Assembly (NCBI GenBank): GCA_011959285.1 | Contig: BLLW01000036.1 | Coordinates: 1-37,279 of the forward strand | Length of the DNA: 37,279 nt | Source of the DNA: Lachnospiraceae bacterium | Lineage (GTDB): Bacteria; Bacillota; Clostridia; Lachnospirales; Lachnospiraceae | Direction of reading: 5' to 3' | Shown: positions 7,463-15,223 of the stretch, piece by piece | How the letters are laid out: each line of letters begins with the position of its first letter | Numbering within the stretch: the stretch's first letter is position 1 | Program-made: the position numbers and the translations under genes | The notes under the pieces: generated by a model | What the model saw: only the letters and a program-made list of their open reading frames with translations | Database searches by the model: none | Told to the model about the DNA's origin: nothing

Positions 7463-8281
7463 TTAACCTCCCAGCACCACCAGACGTCTGGTCACTCTTT
7501 TCCATATCATACTGCCCAGCACATAGAGAATTACAATCCACACCGCCTGCCGCGCGAGCACGAATGCCAGCATCTCCCCACTGTACTTTCCAAGGTAGAT
7601 CATCACTGGCGTATAAATCATGGAAGAAAAGGGCAGAAACTCAAACAGAGTCTGCACCGCCTGCGGGAAAAAGCTGATGGGAATCAGCTGCCCCGTCAAA
7701 AATCCCAAAAGCGCTTCCTGCACCATCATCAGTCCCAGAATATAAGTGGTAAAAAAAGCGACCATCCCGAAGCAGAAATCAAACAGCACATAAATCAAAA
7801 AACTCATGATACAGCTTATAAGATACAAAATAATTCTTTCCACCGTCACCGGCGCCAATCCCAGCACCGTCACTTTATAAATTTCCACCCCGATCCAGAT
7901 AAAGACGCTGGGTGCAAGGAAATTGTAGATCATACTGCCCACTGCCCGGGAAATCAGGCTTAATCGGTAATCAATGGGCTTGATCAGGTTCATTGCAACC
8001 GTCCCCTTTACCACATCCTCGCTGATGGCATCCGAAATAGGAACCATCACAGACGACGTCACATATACCATGAACACATAGACGATCATCTCGCTTTGGG
8101 ACAGCCCGCCGATTACCGCCCGGTCAGAACTTCCATAGACCGCCATCCAGAGATAATAGCTGATAAAAGACTTAAACAGGTTAATCACAAGAAACAGATA
8201 AAATGCGCCCCTATATGCCATCTTGCACTTTAATTCATTGGCAGCAAAGGGCAGATAGATTCTCAGTCTTTTTCCCATCAT
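7463..8281 (-). CDS. ABC-2 family transporter permease (COG4587-like)
   Basis: The 272-residue protein has about six membrane segments. The N-terminal RIYLPFAANELKCKMAYRGAFYLFLV and the LIKPIDYRLSLISRAVGSMIYN block are characteristic of the first permease of this three-gene exporter type. Its ATG overlaps the ATPase stop in ATGATG, with GGAGGGAGC directly before, and its own stop overlaps the next permease start. This indicates strict co-translation and a heterodimeric membrane part. No substrate can be inferred. Confidence 0.88.
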   Translation of the reverse strand: MMGKRLRIYLPFAANELKCKMAYRGAFYLFLVINLFKSFISYYLWMAVYGSSDRAVIGGLSQSEMIVYVFMVYVTSSVMVPISDAISEDVVKGTVAMNLIKPIDYRLSLISRAVGSMIYNFLAPSVFIWIGVEIYKVTVLGLAPVTVERIILYLISCIMSFLIYVLFDFCFGMVAFFTTYILGLMMVQEALLGFLTGQLIPISFFPQAVQTLFEFLPFSSMIYTPVMIYLGKYSGEMLAFVLARQAVWIVILYVLGSMIWKRVTRRLVVLGG

Positions 8282-9297
8282 GCTCCCTCCACCGCGCCGT
8301 GATTGTAGATTTCCTTCACAATCTGGGCAAGCTCCGTTTCCTGTATCTGCACATCTTTGATTTCCACCTGCTCCATGACCGCCGAAAGGATCTGGGGCAC
8401 CTGCAGTTTATGCTTGTCAAACGTAACGGTAAGGGTGCTGTTTTCCTTATCATATTCCGTAAGGCATTCCTGCGCATGCACGTCAAGCATCTTTGCAAGG
8501 TCGAGATTCTTTGCCTTGTAAGGCTGCCTGATTTCCATGGACACCTTTCTTTTCGTTCCATAAGTATCCTTCAGCTTATCAGGAGAGCCGTCATAAATCT
8601 TTTTGCCCTCATCGATGATGATAATCCTGCTGCAAAGTTCCTCGATATCGCCGATATCGTGGGTGGTCAGGATAACTGTTGTCTGATATTTCTCATTAAT
8701 CTCTTTGATTGCCTCCCGGATATTATCCTTGACCACCAGATCCAGCCCTATGGTGGGCTCATCCAGATAAAGAACCTTCGGATTGTGCAATAGCGCCGCG
8801 CCCAAGTCGGCACGCATACGCTGCCCTAAAGAAAGGGTGCGCACCGGTCTGTCAAAAAACTCCTCCAGCGCCAGCACTCTGTTTAAGAATGCCATCTGCT
8901 CCCTGTAATTATCGTCCGACACATCATAGATTTCTTTCAGGATGGTAAAGGATTCGCTTAAAGGCAGATCCCACCAAAGCTGGGTCCTCTGCCCGAACAC
9001 CACGCCGATATTCTGCGCGTTCTCCCGCCTTCTTTTGCCTGGGTCTATCCCTGCCACCCGGCAGGTTCCCTTGGTGGGGTTTAAGATGCCCGTCATCATC
9101 TTGATGGTGGTGGATTTGCCGGCGCCGTTGCTCCCGATATATCCCACAATCTCTCCCTTCTCTATGGAAAAGGAGATATCGTCCACTGCCGTCTTTACAA
9201 TTTTTTCATTGGAAAATAAGCCTTTGATGGCGCCCCGAAGCCCCGGATATTTCTTTGGGGATACGAAATCCTTAGAAATGTGATTTACTTCAATCAT
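8278..9297 (-). CDS. ABC-2 exporter ATP-binding protein (COG4586-like)
   Basis: The 339-residue ATPase has Walker A GSNGAGKST (55-63), signature LSLGQRMR (155-162), Walker B VLYLDE (175-180) followed by PTIGLD, and the H-loop in ILTTHD. The N-terminal insertion FVSPKKYPGLRGAIKGLF and the Q-loop FGQRTQLWWDLP are typical for the COG4586 group. About 110 residues follow the core, a C-terminal extension also normal for that group. The gene is first in an operon with two permeases. GAGAGGG lies about 10 bases before the ATG, and an extended -10 element lies near 9344-9352. Confidence 0.93.
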   Translation of the reverse strand: MIEVNHISKDFVSPKKYPGLRGAIKGLFSNEKIVKTAVDDISFSIEKGEIVGYIGSNGAGKSTTIKMMTGILNPTKGTCRVAGIDPGKRRRENAQNIGVVFGQRTQLWWDLPLSESFTILKEIYDVSDDNYREQMAFLNRVLALEEFFDRPVRTLSLGQRMRADLGAALLHNPKVLYLDEPTIGLDLVVKDNIREAIKEINEKYQTTVILTTHDIGDIEELCSRIIIIDEGKKIYDGSPDKLKDTYGTKRKVSMEIRQPYKAKNLDLAKMLDVHAQECLTEYDKENSTLTVTFDKHKLQVPQILSAVMEQVEIKDVQIQETELAQIVKEIYNHGAVEGA

Positions 9298-9343
9298 AAA
9301 TTCTGGTCCCTCTCATAATGTCTGCATGCTTTTTGACTTTTCA

Positions 9344-9352
9344 AGTATATCA
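9344..9352 (-). promoter_or_regulatory. Extended -10 promoter candidate of the ABC-2 operon
   Basis: TGATATACT on the minus strand gives TGn plus TATACT, about 47 bases upstream of the ATPase ATG. No good -35 box is visible 17 bp further up, so this is a modest call. Confidence 0.4.
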
Positions 9353-9366
9353 TAGAAAAATGAGAC

Positions 9367-9507
9367 TTACTTGATAAAATGCGTCATGTAAAATAAACTT
9401 CTGTCATTTATCCCGCTGAAATCAGCCATGACAATATAATCTGTATAATCCACACGGTAAATAATTTCATTTGTAGTAAACTTCCTTCCTATGCCGCGCG
9501 CAACCGA
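9367..9507 (-). pseudogene. C-terminal remnant of an unknown gene
   Basis: A 46-codon open frame ends in TAA at 9367-9369 and reads KFTTNEIIYRVDYTDYIVMA, then DFSGINDRSLFYMTHFIK. It looks like genuine protein sequence with strand-rich character, but it has no start codon or ribosome site and is closed upstream by TGA (9508-9510). I do not recognise the family. It lies beside a damaged transposase, which suggests a truncated resident gene. Confidence 0.35.
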
Positions 9508-9590
9508 TCATCAGTTCGATTATATCATGTTAACAGCCTATTTACTATACGTAGGGTAAAGTTTTTGTAGGAAAAATAAATAGACATAAA

Positions 9591-9655
9591 GAAAGCACCG
9601 TGATCCTATGTTAGGATTGAAGTTTACAAGACAAAAATCCAAGGAGGGTGCTTTC
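9591..9655 (+). promoter_or_regulatory. Leader hairpins that mask the transposase ribosome site
   Basis: GAAAGCACC (9591-9599) pairs perfectly with GGTGCTTTC (9647-9655), which directly precedes the ATG and overlaps the end of AAGGAGG (9641-9647). Inside the loop ATCCTA (9603-9608) pairs with TAGGAT (9612-9617). A read-through transcript would fold so as to hide the start region. Confidence 0.5.
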
Positions 9656-10486
9656 ATGATTAATAGTATACAACAGTCTTGTGAGCATGGGGCAAAAAGA
9701 TTAACAGATATTTTCAAAACTTATACCGATAATCTTACTAAAATCGCCGAAATGGTTTATGGTGTGACAGATGAGGTTACAAGGCTGGGATGCAGTATGA
9801 TTGCCGAAGAGTGGGAAACTTATGATGAACTGCTGCGGGAAAGCTGTCTTTTAGACCAACTGATGGGACTGGGAGATCATGTCAGGATTACAGAAGATGC
9901 GGAAGCAGGGATCTTTAAAGAAGCAGCAGAGAGCAGTTATAGAAAAGGCGGTGCAAATGCCAGCATAAACGGTAATGCCATAAGCAAAGAAACCGTAATG
10001 AACAAACTGCACCGGCTGGACTTTCCGGTGGTTAAGCCGGATGAGAAGAAAGAATTAAAAACGATTTATATAGATGCAGATGAAGACCATGTATCCCTTC
10101 AATATCTGGAGCATAAAGGGGATATCAGGAAACCGCGGACAAATACAGTGATGCCCCGAATAATCTATGTTTATGAAGGTATGGATAGCGATGAGGAAGG
10201 GCATGTCAGCCATGTGTATGCCGGCAGAATGAGTTCAAGACCTTTAGGGTGGTGTAGAACCGGGGCAGATAAGATGTCCAGGTTAAGGATATACCGTCAG
10301 AATCAGGGAAATATGCTGGAACTGGTAAGATTCCAGAAAAAAGAAATAAAACAGGTGTCAGGAGCTGAAGAGGTCATCTACTCGGCAACAGATATGATAA
10401 AGATGGAGAATGCAAACAGGCGAAAGCTCTTGACCTACTTCTTCAAACTCTACGACCTGTACAAGCATATTTTACGCCATTGCTGA
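9656..10486 (+). pseudogene. ISLre2 family transposase, internally deleted
   Basis: The frame codes 276 residues from an ATG 8 bases after AAGGAGG. The N-terminus (MINSIQQSCEHGAKRL..., then YGVTDEVTRLGCSMIAEEWETYDELL) and the block RMSSRPLGWCRTGADKMSRLR with MLELVRFQKKE near the C-terminus both match ISLre2/UPF0236 transposases. Family members are normally well over 400 residues. Here the helix block runs early into SSYRKGG, and YEGMDSDEEG jumps to HVSHVYAGRMSSRP, so the central catalytic section is gone although the frame stays open. It should not be active by itself. In-frame joins at two places suggest repeated recombination rather than random decay. Confidence 0.75.
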
Positions 10487-10488
10487 CT

Positions 10489-10671
10489 TTATTCTATCCT
10501 CATATACCTTCTATTTTTAGTGGCTGCCGTGCAGGTTAATTTTCCCATTGCCACCAGTTCATTCAGCAACTGCCTTGTCCTTGGTCCTTTTAACCCTACT
10601 TTTTCAGCAATCTCTTCTGTCTTATACGACACTTCTAATTGCATGCTCTCAAAGCAATATTCTATGCACCG
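10489..10671 (-). pseudogene. Winged-helix C-terminal remnant
   Basis: A 60-codon minus-strand frame ends in TAA at 10489-10491 and is closed upstream by TAA at 10672-10674. It reads KTEEIAEKVGLKGPRTRQLL, then NELVAMGKL and KNRRYMRIE. This is a clear winged helix-turn-helix of the kind found at the C-terminus of AlbA/Schlafen-type ATP-binding or Fic-like proteins. No start site is present. It is the tail of a gene whose front was lost, probably when the adjacent transposon arrived. Confidence 0.5.
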
Positions 10672-10705
10672 TTAAAAAATATTCTTATTATTAGGTCGAA
10701 TAAAA

Positions 10706-10727
10706 ATTCCGAAAAGATTTAAGGAAT
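10706..10727 (-). terminator. Weak terminator after the antiporter gene
   Basis: On the minus strand ATTCC and GGAAT (complements of 10723-10727 and 10706-10710) enclose a 12-base loop and are followed by TTTTATT. The stem is short, so confidence is low. Confidence 0.3.
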
Positions 10728-10747
10728 AAAGAGGAAAATGCACGTTC

Positions 10748-12289
10748 TTAATGCTTCTTCCTCTTTTTCTTCACCTGCTTCTCCTTCTTGCAATTCTTCG
10801 ATTTTTTTTCCTTCCCTGCATCCGCAATGTTTTCTTCCGTCAACCCATGTTCCTGTTCTATATCAAAATATTCCTGATTTTCTACCCCTGACTCTAGTTC
10901 CTCCAAGCACTCTGCAATTGTCCGGTCCGGATTTCCACATGAACCTTCCATTCCTTCCTTTTCCTCAAGTCCTTCGCTTTTTTCAAAACTTTCCGCCGCT
11001 TTCCCTTTGTCTTTTTCCCTAGATTCCATATCTTCAACGCTGGCAGGCTCATCCTGACCGCCTGATTCCCCCTGCCCTAAGAAAGCGGGCTTATCCCCCG
11101 GAATACTACCAGATAAAATCAACGCCAATTTCGCACAGACCGGTCCCGCCATTTCATACAAAACGGAGGAGGACAGGATAATCGTAAGCAGCAGTTTCCC
11201 CGTCTCTTCCGGCAGGATGCGCTGCCCTAGGAAGGCAAGTCCGATTGCCACCCCCGCCTGGGGAATCAGTGCCAACCCCATATAGTTCCTAATCTCCCTG
11301 CTCGTTTTCGTAATCAGGCAGCTTACATAGGTCCCTGCATATTTACCAATTATACGCAGAAGAAAATAACTTATGCCGATTGCTCCTGCCGTCCCCAGAG
11401 ATGCAAGATCTAGGTTCATGCCAGAAACAATGAAAAAGATAGACATAATCGGCGGCGAAAAATTATTTAATTGTCTGTAAAGCTTTTTGTCCTGGGTCAG
11501 ATTAATATATGCTGCACCGAAGACCATGCAGGATAACAGCGGCGATATATCGAGCCATGCACAAATGCCGGAGATTCCCACCAGCATGGCGATTGCCAGA
11601 ATGAGCCGGTTGTCCTTGCTTCTTGCCGGAATGAGGAGCCTGCTTAGGAAATAGCCGCAGAAAAACCCAAAAATCAATGCCAGAATGTTATAAATAACTG
11701 GCAGCATCACGTCTCTTACTTCAACCGTCCCTGCACCGCTGCTTCCTGCAACCGCAGCCACGATGCTGAACGCCATCAGGCAGACCACATCATCCAGGGC
11801 AACAATCTGCAAAAGAGTATTCACAAATTCTCCCTTTGCTTTGTACTGGTTGATAGTCATCATGGTGCTCGCCGGGGCTGTGGCTGTGGCGATTGCCCCC
11901 AGAATCAAGGCAAACTTAATATCCAGCCCGAAAGCAAACGTTGCAGCAAAAGTGACAAGTACCCCTGCTGCCAATGTCTCAAACAGGGTAATGATGATGA
12001 TCCTGCTGCCGGTTTTCATCAGCACTTCCTTTTTAAAAAACTTCCCTACGCCAAAGGCAATAAATGCCAGCGCCACGTCGCTGACAAATCCCATTTTTCC
12101 TATCATCTCTGCCGGTATCAGATTAAGCCCGCAAGGTCCGATCAAGATGCCCGCCAATATGTAGCCGCTGACCTTGGGAAGGTTCAGCGTGTTGGTCAGA
12201 CGGGTCATAATAAAACCTGCAAAGAGGATAATCGATAACACCAGCAAAATCTGAGTTCCTTCACTTGCTCCGTTTAAATATCCATTCAC
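10748..12289 (-). CDS. CPA2-family monovalent cation:proton antiporter (KefB-like) with charged tail
   Basis: The 513-residue protein has a Na+/H+ exchanger domain with about 12 membrane segments over residues 12-392. Visible family features are LPKVSGYILAGILIGPCGLNLI near the start, the ATATAPASTM stretch (about 134-142), the paired Asp166-Asp167 in QIVALDDVVCLMAFS expected to carry the ions, and a late LIPQAGVAIGLAFL segment. In place of the TrkA-N/RCK domain of Kef proteins there is a 115-residue hydrophilic tail. It is rich in Glu and Asp (about 405-490) and ends in a Lys-rich stretch. The start is a GTG about 8 bases after AGAGGA. It lies 85 bases downstream of the sugar isomerase in the same orientation and may be co-transcribed, but its function does not tie it to that operon. 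Confidence 0.88.
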   Translation of the reverse strand: MNGYLNGASEGTQILLVLSIILFAGFIMTRLTNTLNLPKVSGYILAGILIGPCGLNLIPAEMIGKMGFVSDVALAFIAFGVGKFFKKEVLMKTGSRIIIITLFETLAAGVLVTFAATFAFGLDIKFALILGAIATATAPASTMMTINQYKAKGEFVNTLLQIVALDDVVCLMAFSIVAAVAGSSGAGTVEVRDVMLPVIYNILALIFGFFCGYFLSRLLIPARSKDNRLILAIAMLVGISGICAWLDISPLLSCMVFGAAYINLTQDKKLYRQLNNFSPPIMSIFFIVSGMNLDLASLGTAGAIGISYFLLRIIGKYAGTYVSCLITKTSREIRNYMGLALIPQAGVAIGLAFLGQRILPEETGKLLLTIILSSSVLYEMAGPVCAKLALILSGSIPGDKPAFLGQGESGGQDEPASVEDMESREKDKGKAAESFEKSEGLEEKEGMEGSCGNPDRTIAECLEELESGVENQEYFDIEQEHGLTEENIADAGKEKKSKNCKKEKQVKKKRKKH

Positions 12290-12374
12290 TTTCCATTCCT
12301 CTGCCTGCTACTGCGCAGCCCCCATTCTGCGCGTAAAGCTGCGCATCCAATTTTGTTTCATAGGGCGCACTTTC

Positions 12375-13253
12375 TCATGATACAAGATACACGCCGATTT
12401 CGTATGCCAGCCGAAGCGCCGTCTCAATGACCGCATCCGGCAGGCGGTTCAAATAGTTGTGGACCTCATAACAGAAATCCCCCTGATAATCGATTTCCTT
12501 AAGTGTCTGCATGACTTCTCCCCATGGAACGGTTCCCGTCATGGGCAGCACATGCATCAATGTATTGTCGGTCTTACTGTAGGTGTCTGACACATGGGTA
12601 GCAAATAAAAGTTCTCCTATATAAAGCAATGCTTCCCGTTGATTTTGTCCCATAATATCCGCATGTTCAAAATCCCAGCAGATTCCGATCCGGTCGCTGC
12701 CAAAAGATTTTACAAAAGCTGCCAACTCCTCCGGGTACGCACCGAACTTTCTCCTGGGGGCAATCCCATAATCACACATGTTCTCAAGGGCAATCCTCAT
12801 CCCCCAGCTTTCCATCTGCTCAATGATAGGCGCAAAGTGTTCCCGGTTGCCGGCAATGGAATTTTTGACAATATCCACGCCCTCCCATCTGGTCTCCGGG
12901 TGGAGCACACAGGTATGGGCGCCCACCCGCCTGCAGCAGTCAAAGGAACGCTGCTGCAGGCGCTTATGATACGCCTTTTTTTCCTCGCTTAAGGTTTCGT
13001 CTAAAAAAGGATAAAAGTAGGCATGACACTGACCAAAGGTAACGCCAAGCCTCGCCGCACACTCCGCCACATCATCGATCCACCATTCCCATCTGTCTGT
13101 CAAAAACTCTGTTCCAGGTAAAGACCAGTCATAGAAATTTAAATCAAAAATCCGAAAACCAGCCGCTGATACCATCTCTAACGTCTTAGGCAGATCAAAT
13201 CTTGTTCCGTCCGGTCTCAAATACAGAAGATTTGTTGAAGTCGCAAGCCTCAT
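12375..13253 (-). CDS. Sugar phosphate isomerase/epimerase (AP-endonuclease-2-like TIM barrel)
   Basis: The 292-residue TIM-barrel enzyme resembles the xylose isomerase/tagatose 3-epimerase/IolE superfamily. Probable metal ligands in the expected order are Glu157 (IALENMCD), Asp194 and His197 (CWDFEHAD), His220 (FATHVSDT) and Glu263 (CYEVHNY). The start is the ATG 8 bases after GAGAGG; a GTG three codons upstream sits too close to that site. It is the last enzyme gene of the sugar operon, 12 bases after the HAD-SIS fusion. It probably interconverts or epimerises a free sugar or a keto intermediate. The exact substrate cannot be read from the sequence. Confidence 0.85.
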   Translation of the reverse strand: MRLATSTNLLYLRPDGTRFDLPKTLEMVSAAGFRIFDLNFYDWSLPGTEFLTDRWEWWIDDVAECAARLGVTFGQCHAYFYPFLDETLSEEKKAYHKRLQQRSFDCCRRVGAHTCVLHPETRWEGVDIVKNSIAGNREHFAPIIEQMESWGMRIALENMCDYGIAPRRKFGAYPEELAAFVKSFGSDRIGICWDFEHADIMGQNQREALLYIGELLFATHVSDTYSKTDNTLMHVLPMTGTVPWGEVMQTLKEIDYQGDFCYEVHNYLNRLPDAVIETALRLAYEIGVYLVS

Positions 13254-13265
13254 CCCATTCACCTC

Positions 13266-15188
13266 TCACAGTTCTTTTTTCTCTTTGATAAACGCCCCGC
13301 CTGCAGCGAAGCTCCATGGACCCAAGCATCCCCTGCAGTTCTTTTCTCCCAGCATGGCGCCCATATATCCGGCAAGGATGCACACCGGTACGTACTGCGT
13401 CAATGCCATTGCCGGCAGGAAATCTGCGGACGGCACCCTGATGCAGGGAACCTTTACCCCTAAGTCTTCCTCCGTTCCGTCTGTAATCACCAAAGTAGGA
13501 CGTCCCAGCCGCACACTATAGCGCACTGCCTCTTTGGTGCGCTCATATCCGGGGGCATTCACAGATGCAAGAAAGATGGTTCCACACTGATCGATAACTT
13601 TCACAAAGTTGTTCATATGAAACCATTCCTCAGAATTGATCTGCATGGCAAAAGCGCCTGTAATCTCCAAAATCTTTGCATGACCAAACCATGCGCTGCC
13701 ATATTCCATGCCGCTTCCCACGAAATCAAATCCTGTCATTTCCTTCCAGTCCTTTGCCAGCTGGAACAAAGGCTCTTCCCAAGTGGGCAGAAATTCTGCA
13801 AGCAGCTCTCCCTGCTTTTTAATCTCTTCATAATAGAACCGGCTTTTTGCCTCATCATGTACGCCCCTCGCCTCTCCCATGGCAATTCCAAACAACAAAA
13901 GGGCAAGCAGGCTTGAAAAATAAGTACGGTTGCCGGGTCCTCCTTCAAAAGGGGTAAGAGGAAGCCGCAGCACTCTCTTTGCCCGGTTTCCGATATCAGA
14001 GTCTTTGTTCTTAGTGACGGCAAGAGTCATTGCGCCGCAGGCATTTGCCTTTTCCGTGATTTCCTTGATACGGAATCCATTCCCGGAAATACTTACCACA
14101 ATCACCAGCGTCTTGTCTGTCATGCGCTTTTTCTCATAATATCGGCTAAGATCCATGGCATTCACCAGCTCTACCGGCAAATCCGTCAGTTCTTCTAAGG
14201 GATAGCGCAGGGCAAGACCTGCTGCGCAGGAGTCGCCGCAGCCGGTGAGAATCAGCCGGTCTATCTGTTCAAACGATCCATCCTCCAACAATTTCCTTAC
14301 CTGATTCATTAAATTCTCAAACTGTTCTTTCAAAACAATTGGAAGATTATAAGACTGGCGTCTGAGAGAATTGTCCATAGCCGCCCGCCATGCATCCGCC
14401 CCTGTAAATTTATCCACCGCTTCCATTACCCCCAGATAGCATTTTTCTTTTGTCACATAGTCCGCGGCTTCCTTGGCTGCGGGCTGGGCATTACCTACTG
14501 CAACGCCGATACCTGCTGCCTTGATCATACTGACATCATTTAGGTCATCACCTACGAAAAGAATCTCATCCATGGACAGATTCATCAGCCTTGCCAGCTC
14601 GCGGACGCCATTTTCCTTCGTCGCCTCTGCACTTTGAATGTCGATTGCCTTGTTTCCATAGGGTATATATTCTATGGAAGATGGCAATTCCTTACATAGT
14701 TCTTCTATGGCATGGATGCTTCCATCCCGGACTGCCGCCATGACAATTACCTTTTCCAGTTCCAGATTTTCCCACGTTTCTTCCGTAAAATCAGGCTGCA
14801 AGAAATAGCGGTTATGGCTTTCCTGCTGGGAAAGGATAAAGGGCGTTTGTCTGTAAGCATATTCCATCCCATCCACACTGTAAATCACAGCCATTCCCAT
14901 TTCATCCGCCGTTTCAAATATCTTCCGTAAATGTTTAAGAGGGATGGTTCTCTTTGCGAGAACCTCTCCCTTTCTTACAACACTCCCTCCATTGCAGGCA
15001 ATATAAGGAACCTCAATTCCCAATTGCTCCACATAATCTTTTACTAGCCCGGCACACCTTCCTGTTGCGATGGTATAATCAATCTGCTTTTCCTTAAGCT
15101 GCTTCACGTAGCTGGTCATCGCGTCATGTAAAATCTCATCTTTTCCCACGATGGTCCCATCCACGTCCGTTACAATCATCTTAACCAT
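13266..15188 (-). CDS. Cof-type HAD phosphatase fused to a SIS-domain phosphosugar isomerase
   Basis: The 640-residue protein joins two enzymes. Residues 1-265 form a complete Cof/HAD-IIB phosphatase: DVDGT at 8-12 (nucleophile Asp8, acid/base Asp10), Thr42 in TIATGR, Lys191 in EATKENG and GDDLND at 213-218. Residues 280-640 form a double SIS module of the GlmS/AgaS/FrlB kind. It has LTGCGDS (314-320), the phosphate-binding SISGNG (366-371), a second-half GSGMEYGSAW (491-500) and NSEEWFH (518-524), a motif common in the isomerase lobe of this class. Key residues of both halves are present, so both could be active. It lies between the binding-protein gene and the TIM-barrel isomerase. The pair of activities suggests isomerisation or deglycosylation of a phosphosugar followed by dephosphorylation, or removal of a toxic phosphosugar. 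The fusion is unusual in my experience. Confidence 0.88.
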   Translation of the reverse strand: MVKMIVTDVDGTIVGKDEILHDAMTSYVKQLKEKQIDYTIATGRCAGLVKDYVEQLGIEVPYIACNGGSVVRKGEVLAKRTIPLKHLRKIFETADEMGMAVIYSVDGMEYAYRQTPFILSQQESHNRYFLQPDFTEETWENLELEKVIVMAAVRDGSIHAIEELCKELPSSIEYIPYGNKAIDIQSAEATKENGVRELARLMNLSMDEILFVGDDLNDVSMIKAAGIGVAVGNAQPAAKEAADYVTKEKCYLGVMEAVDKFTGADAWRAAMDNSLRRQSYNLPIVLKEQFENLMNQVRKLLEDGSFEQIDRLILTGCGDSCAAGLALRYPLEELTDLPVELVNAMDLSRYYEKKRMTDKTLVIVVSISGNGFRIKEITEKANACGAMTLAVTKNKDSDIGNRAKRVLRLPLTPFEGGPGNRTYFSSLLALLLFGIAMGEARGVHDEAKSRFYYEEIKKQGELLAEFLPTWEEPLFQLAKDWKEMTGFDFVGSGMEYGSAWFGHAKILEITGAFAMQINSEEWFHMNNFVKVIDQCGTIFLASVNAPGYERTKEAVRYSVRLGRPTLVITDGTEEDLGVKVPCIRVPSADFLPAMALTQYVPVCILAGYMGAMLGEKNCRGCLGPWSFAAGGAFIKEKKEL

Positions 15189-15223
15189 AGTATGTCTGCC
15201 TTTCTTATCATCACGAAATACAA

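Larger units (their letters stand above)
9591..10486 (+). mobile_element. ISLre2-type insertion sequence remnant
   Basis: The stretch holds the deleted transposase frame and its leader. The true ends are not clear: GGGTAAAGTTTTTGTAGG near 9554 may belong to the left end, but I found no convincing inverted copy on the right. The C-terminal end of the transposase is followed within 3 bases by the stop of another gene fragment, so the right end may be truncated. Confidence 0.55.

Noticed and set aside
12312-12345. Inverted repeat TGCGCAGC/GCTGCGCA between isomerase and antiporter genes
   Set aside because: The stem is only 8 bp with an 18-base loop and no T-run on the minus strand, so I did not call it a terminator or operator.
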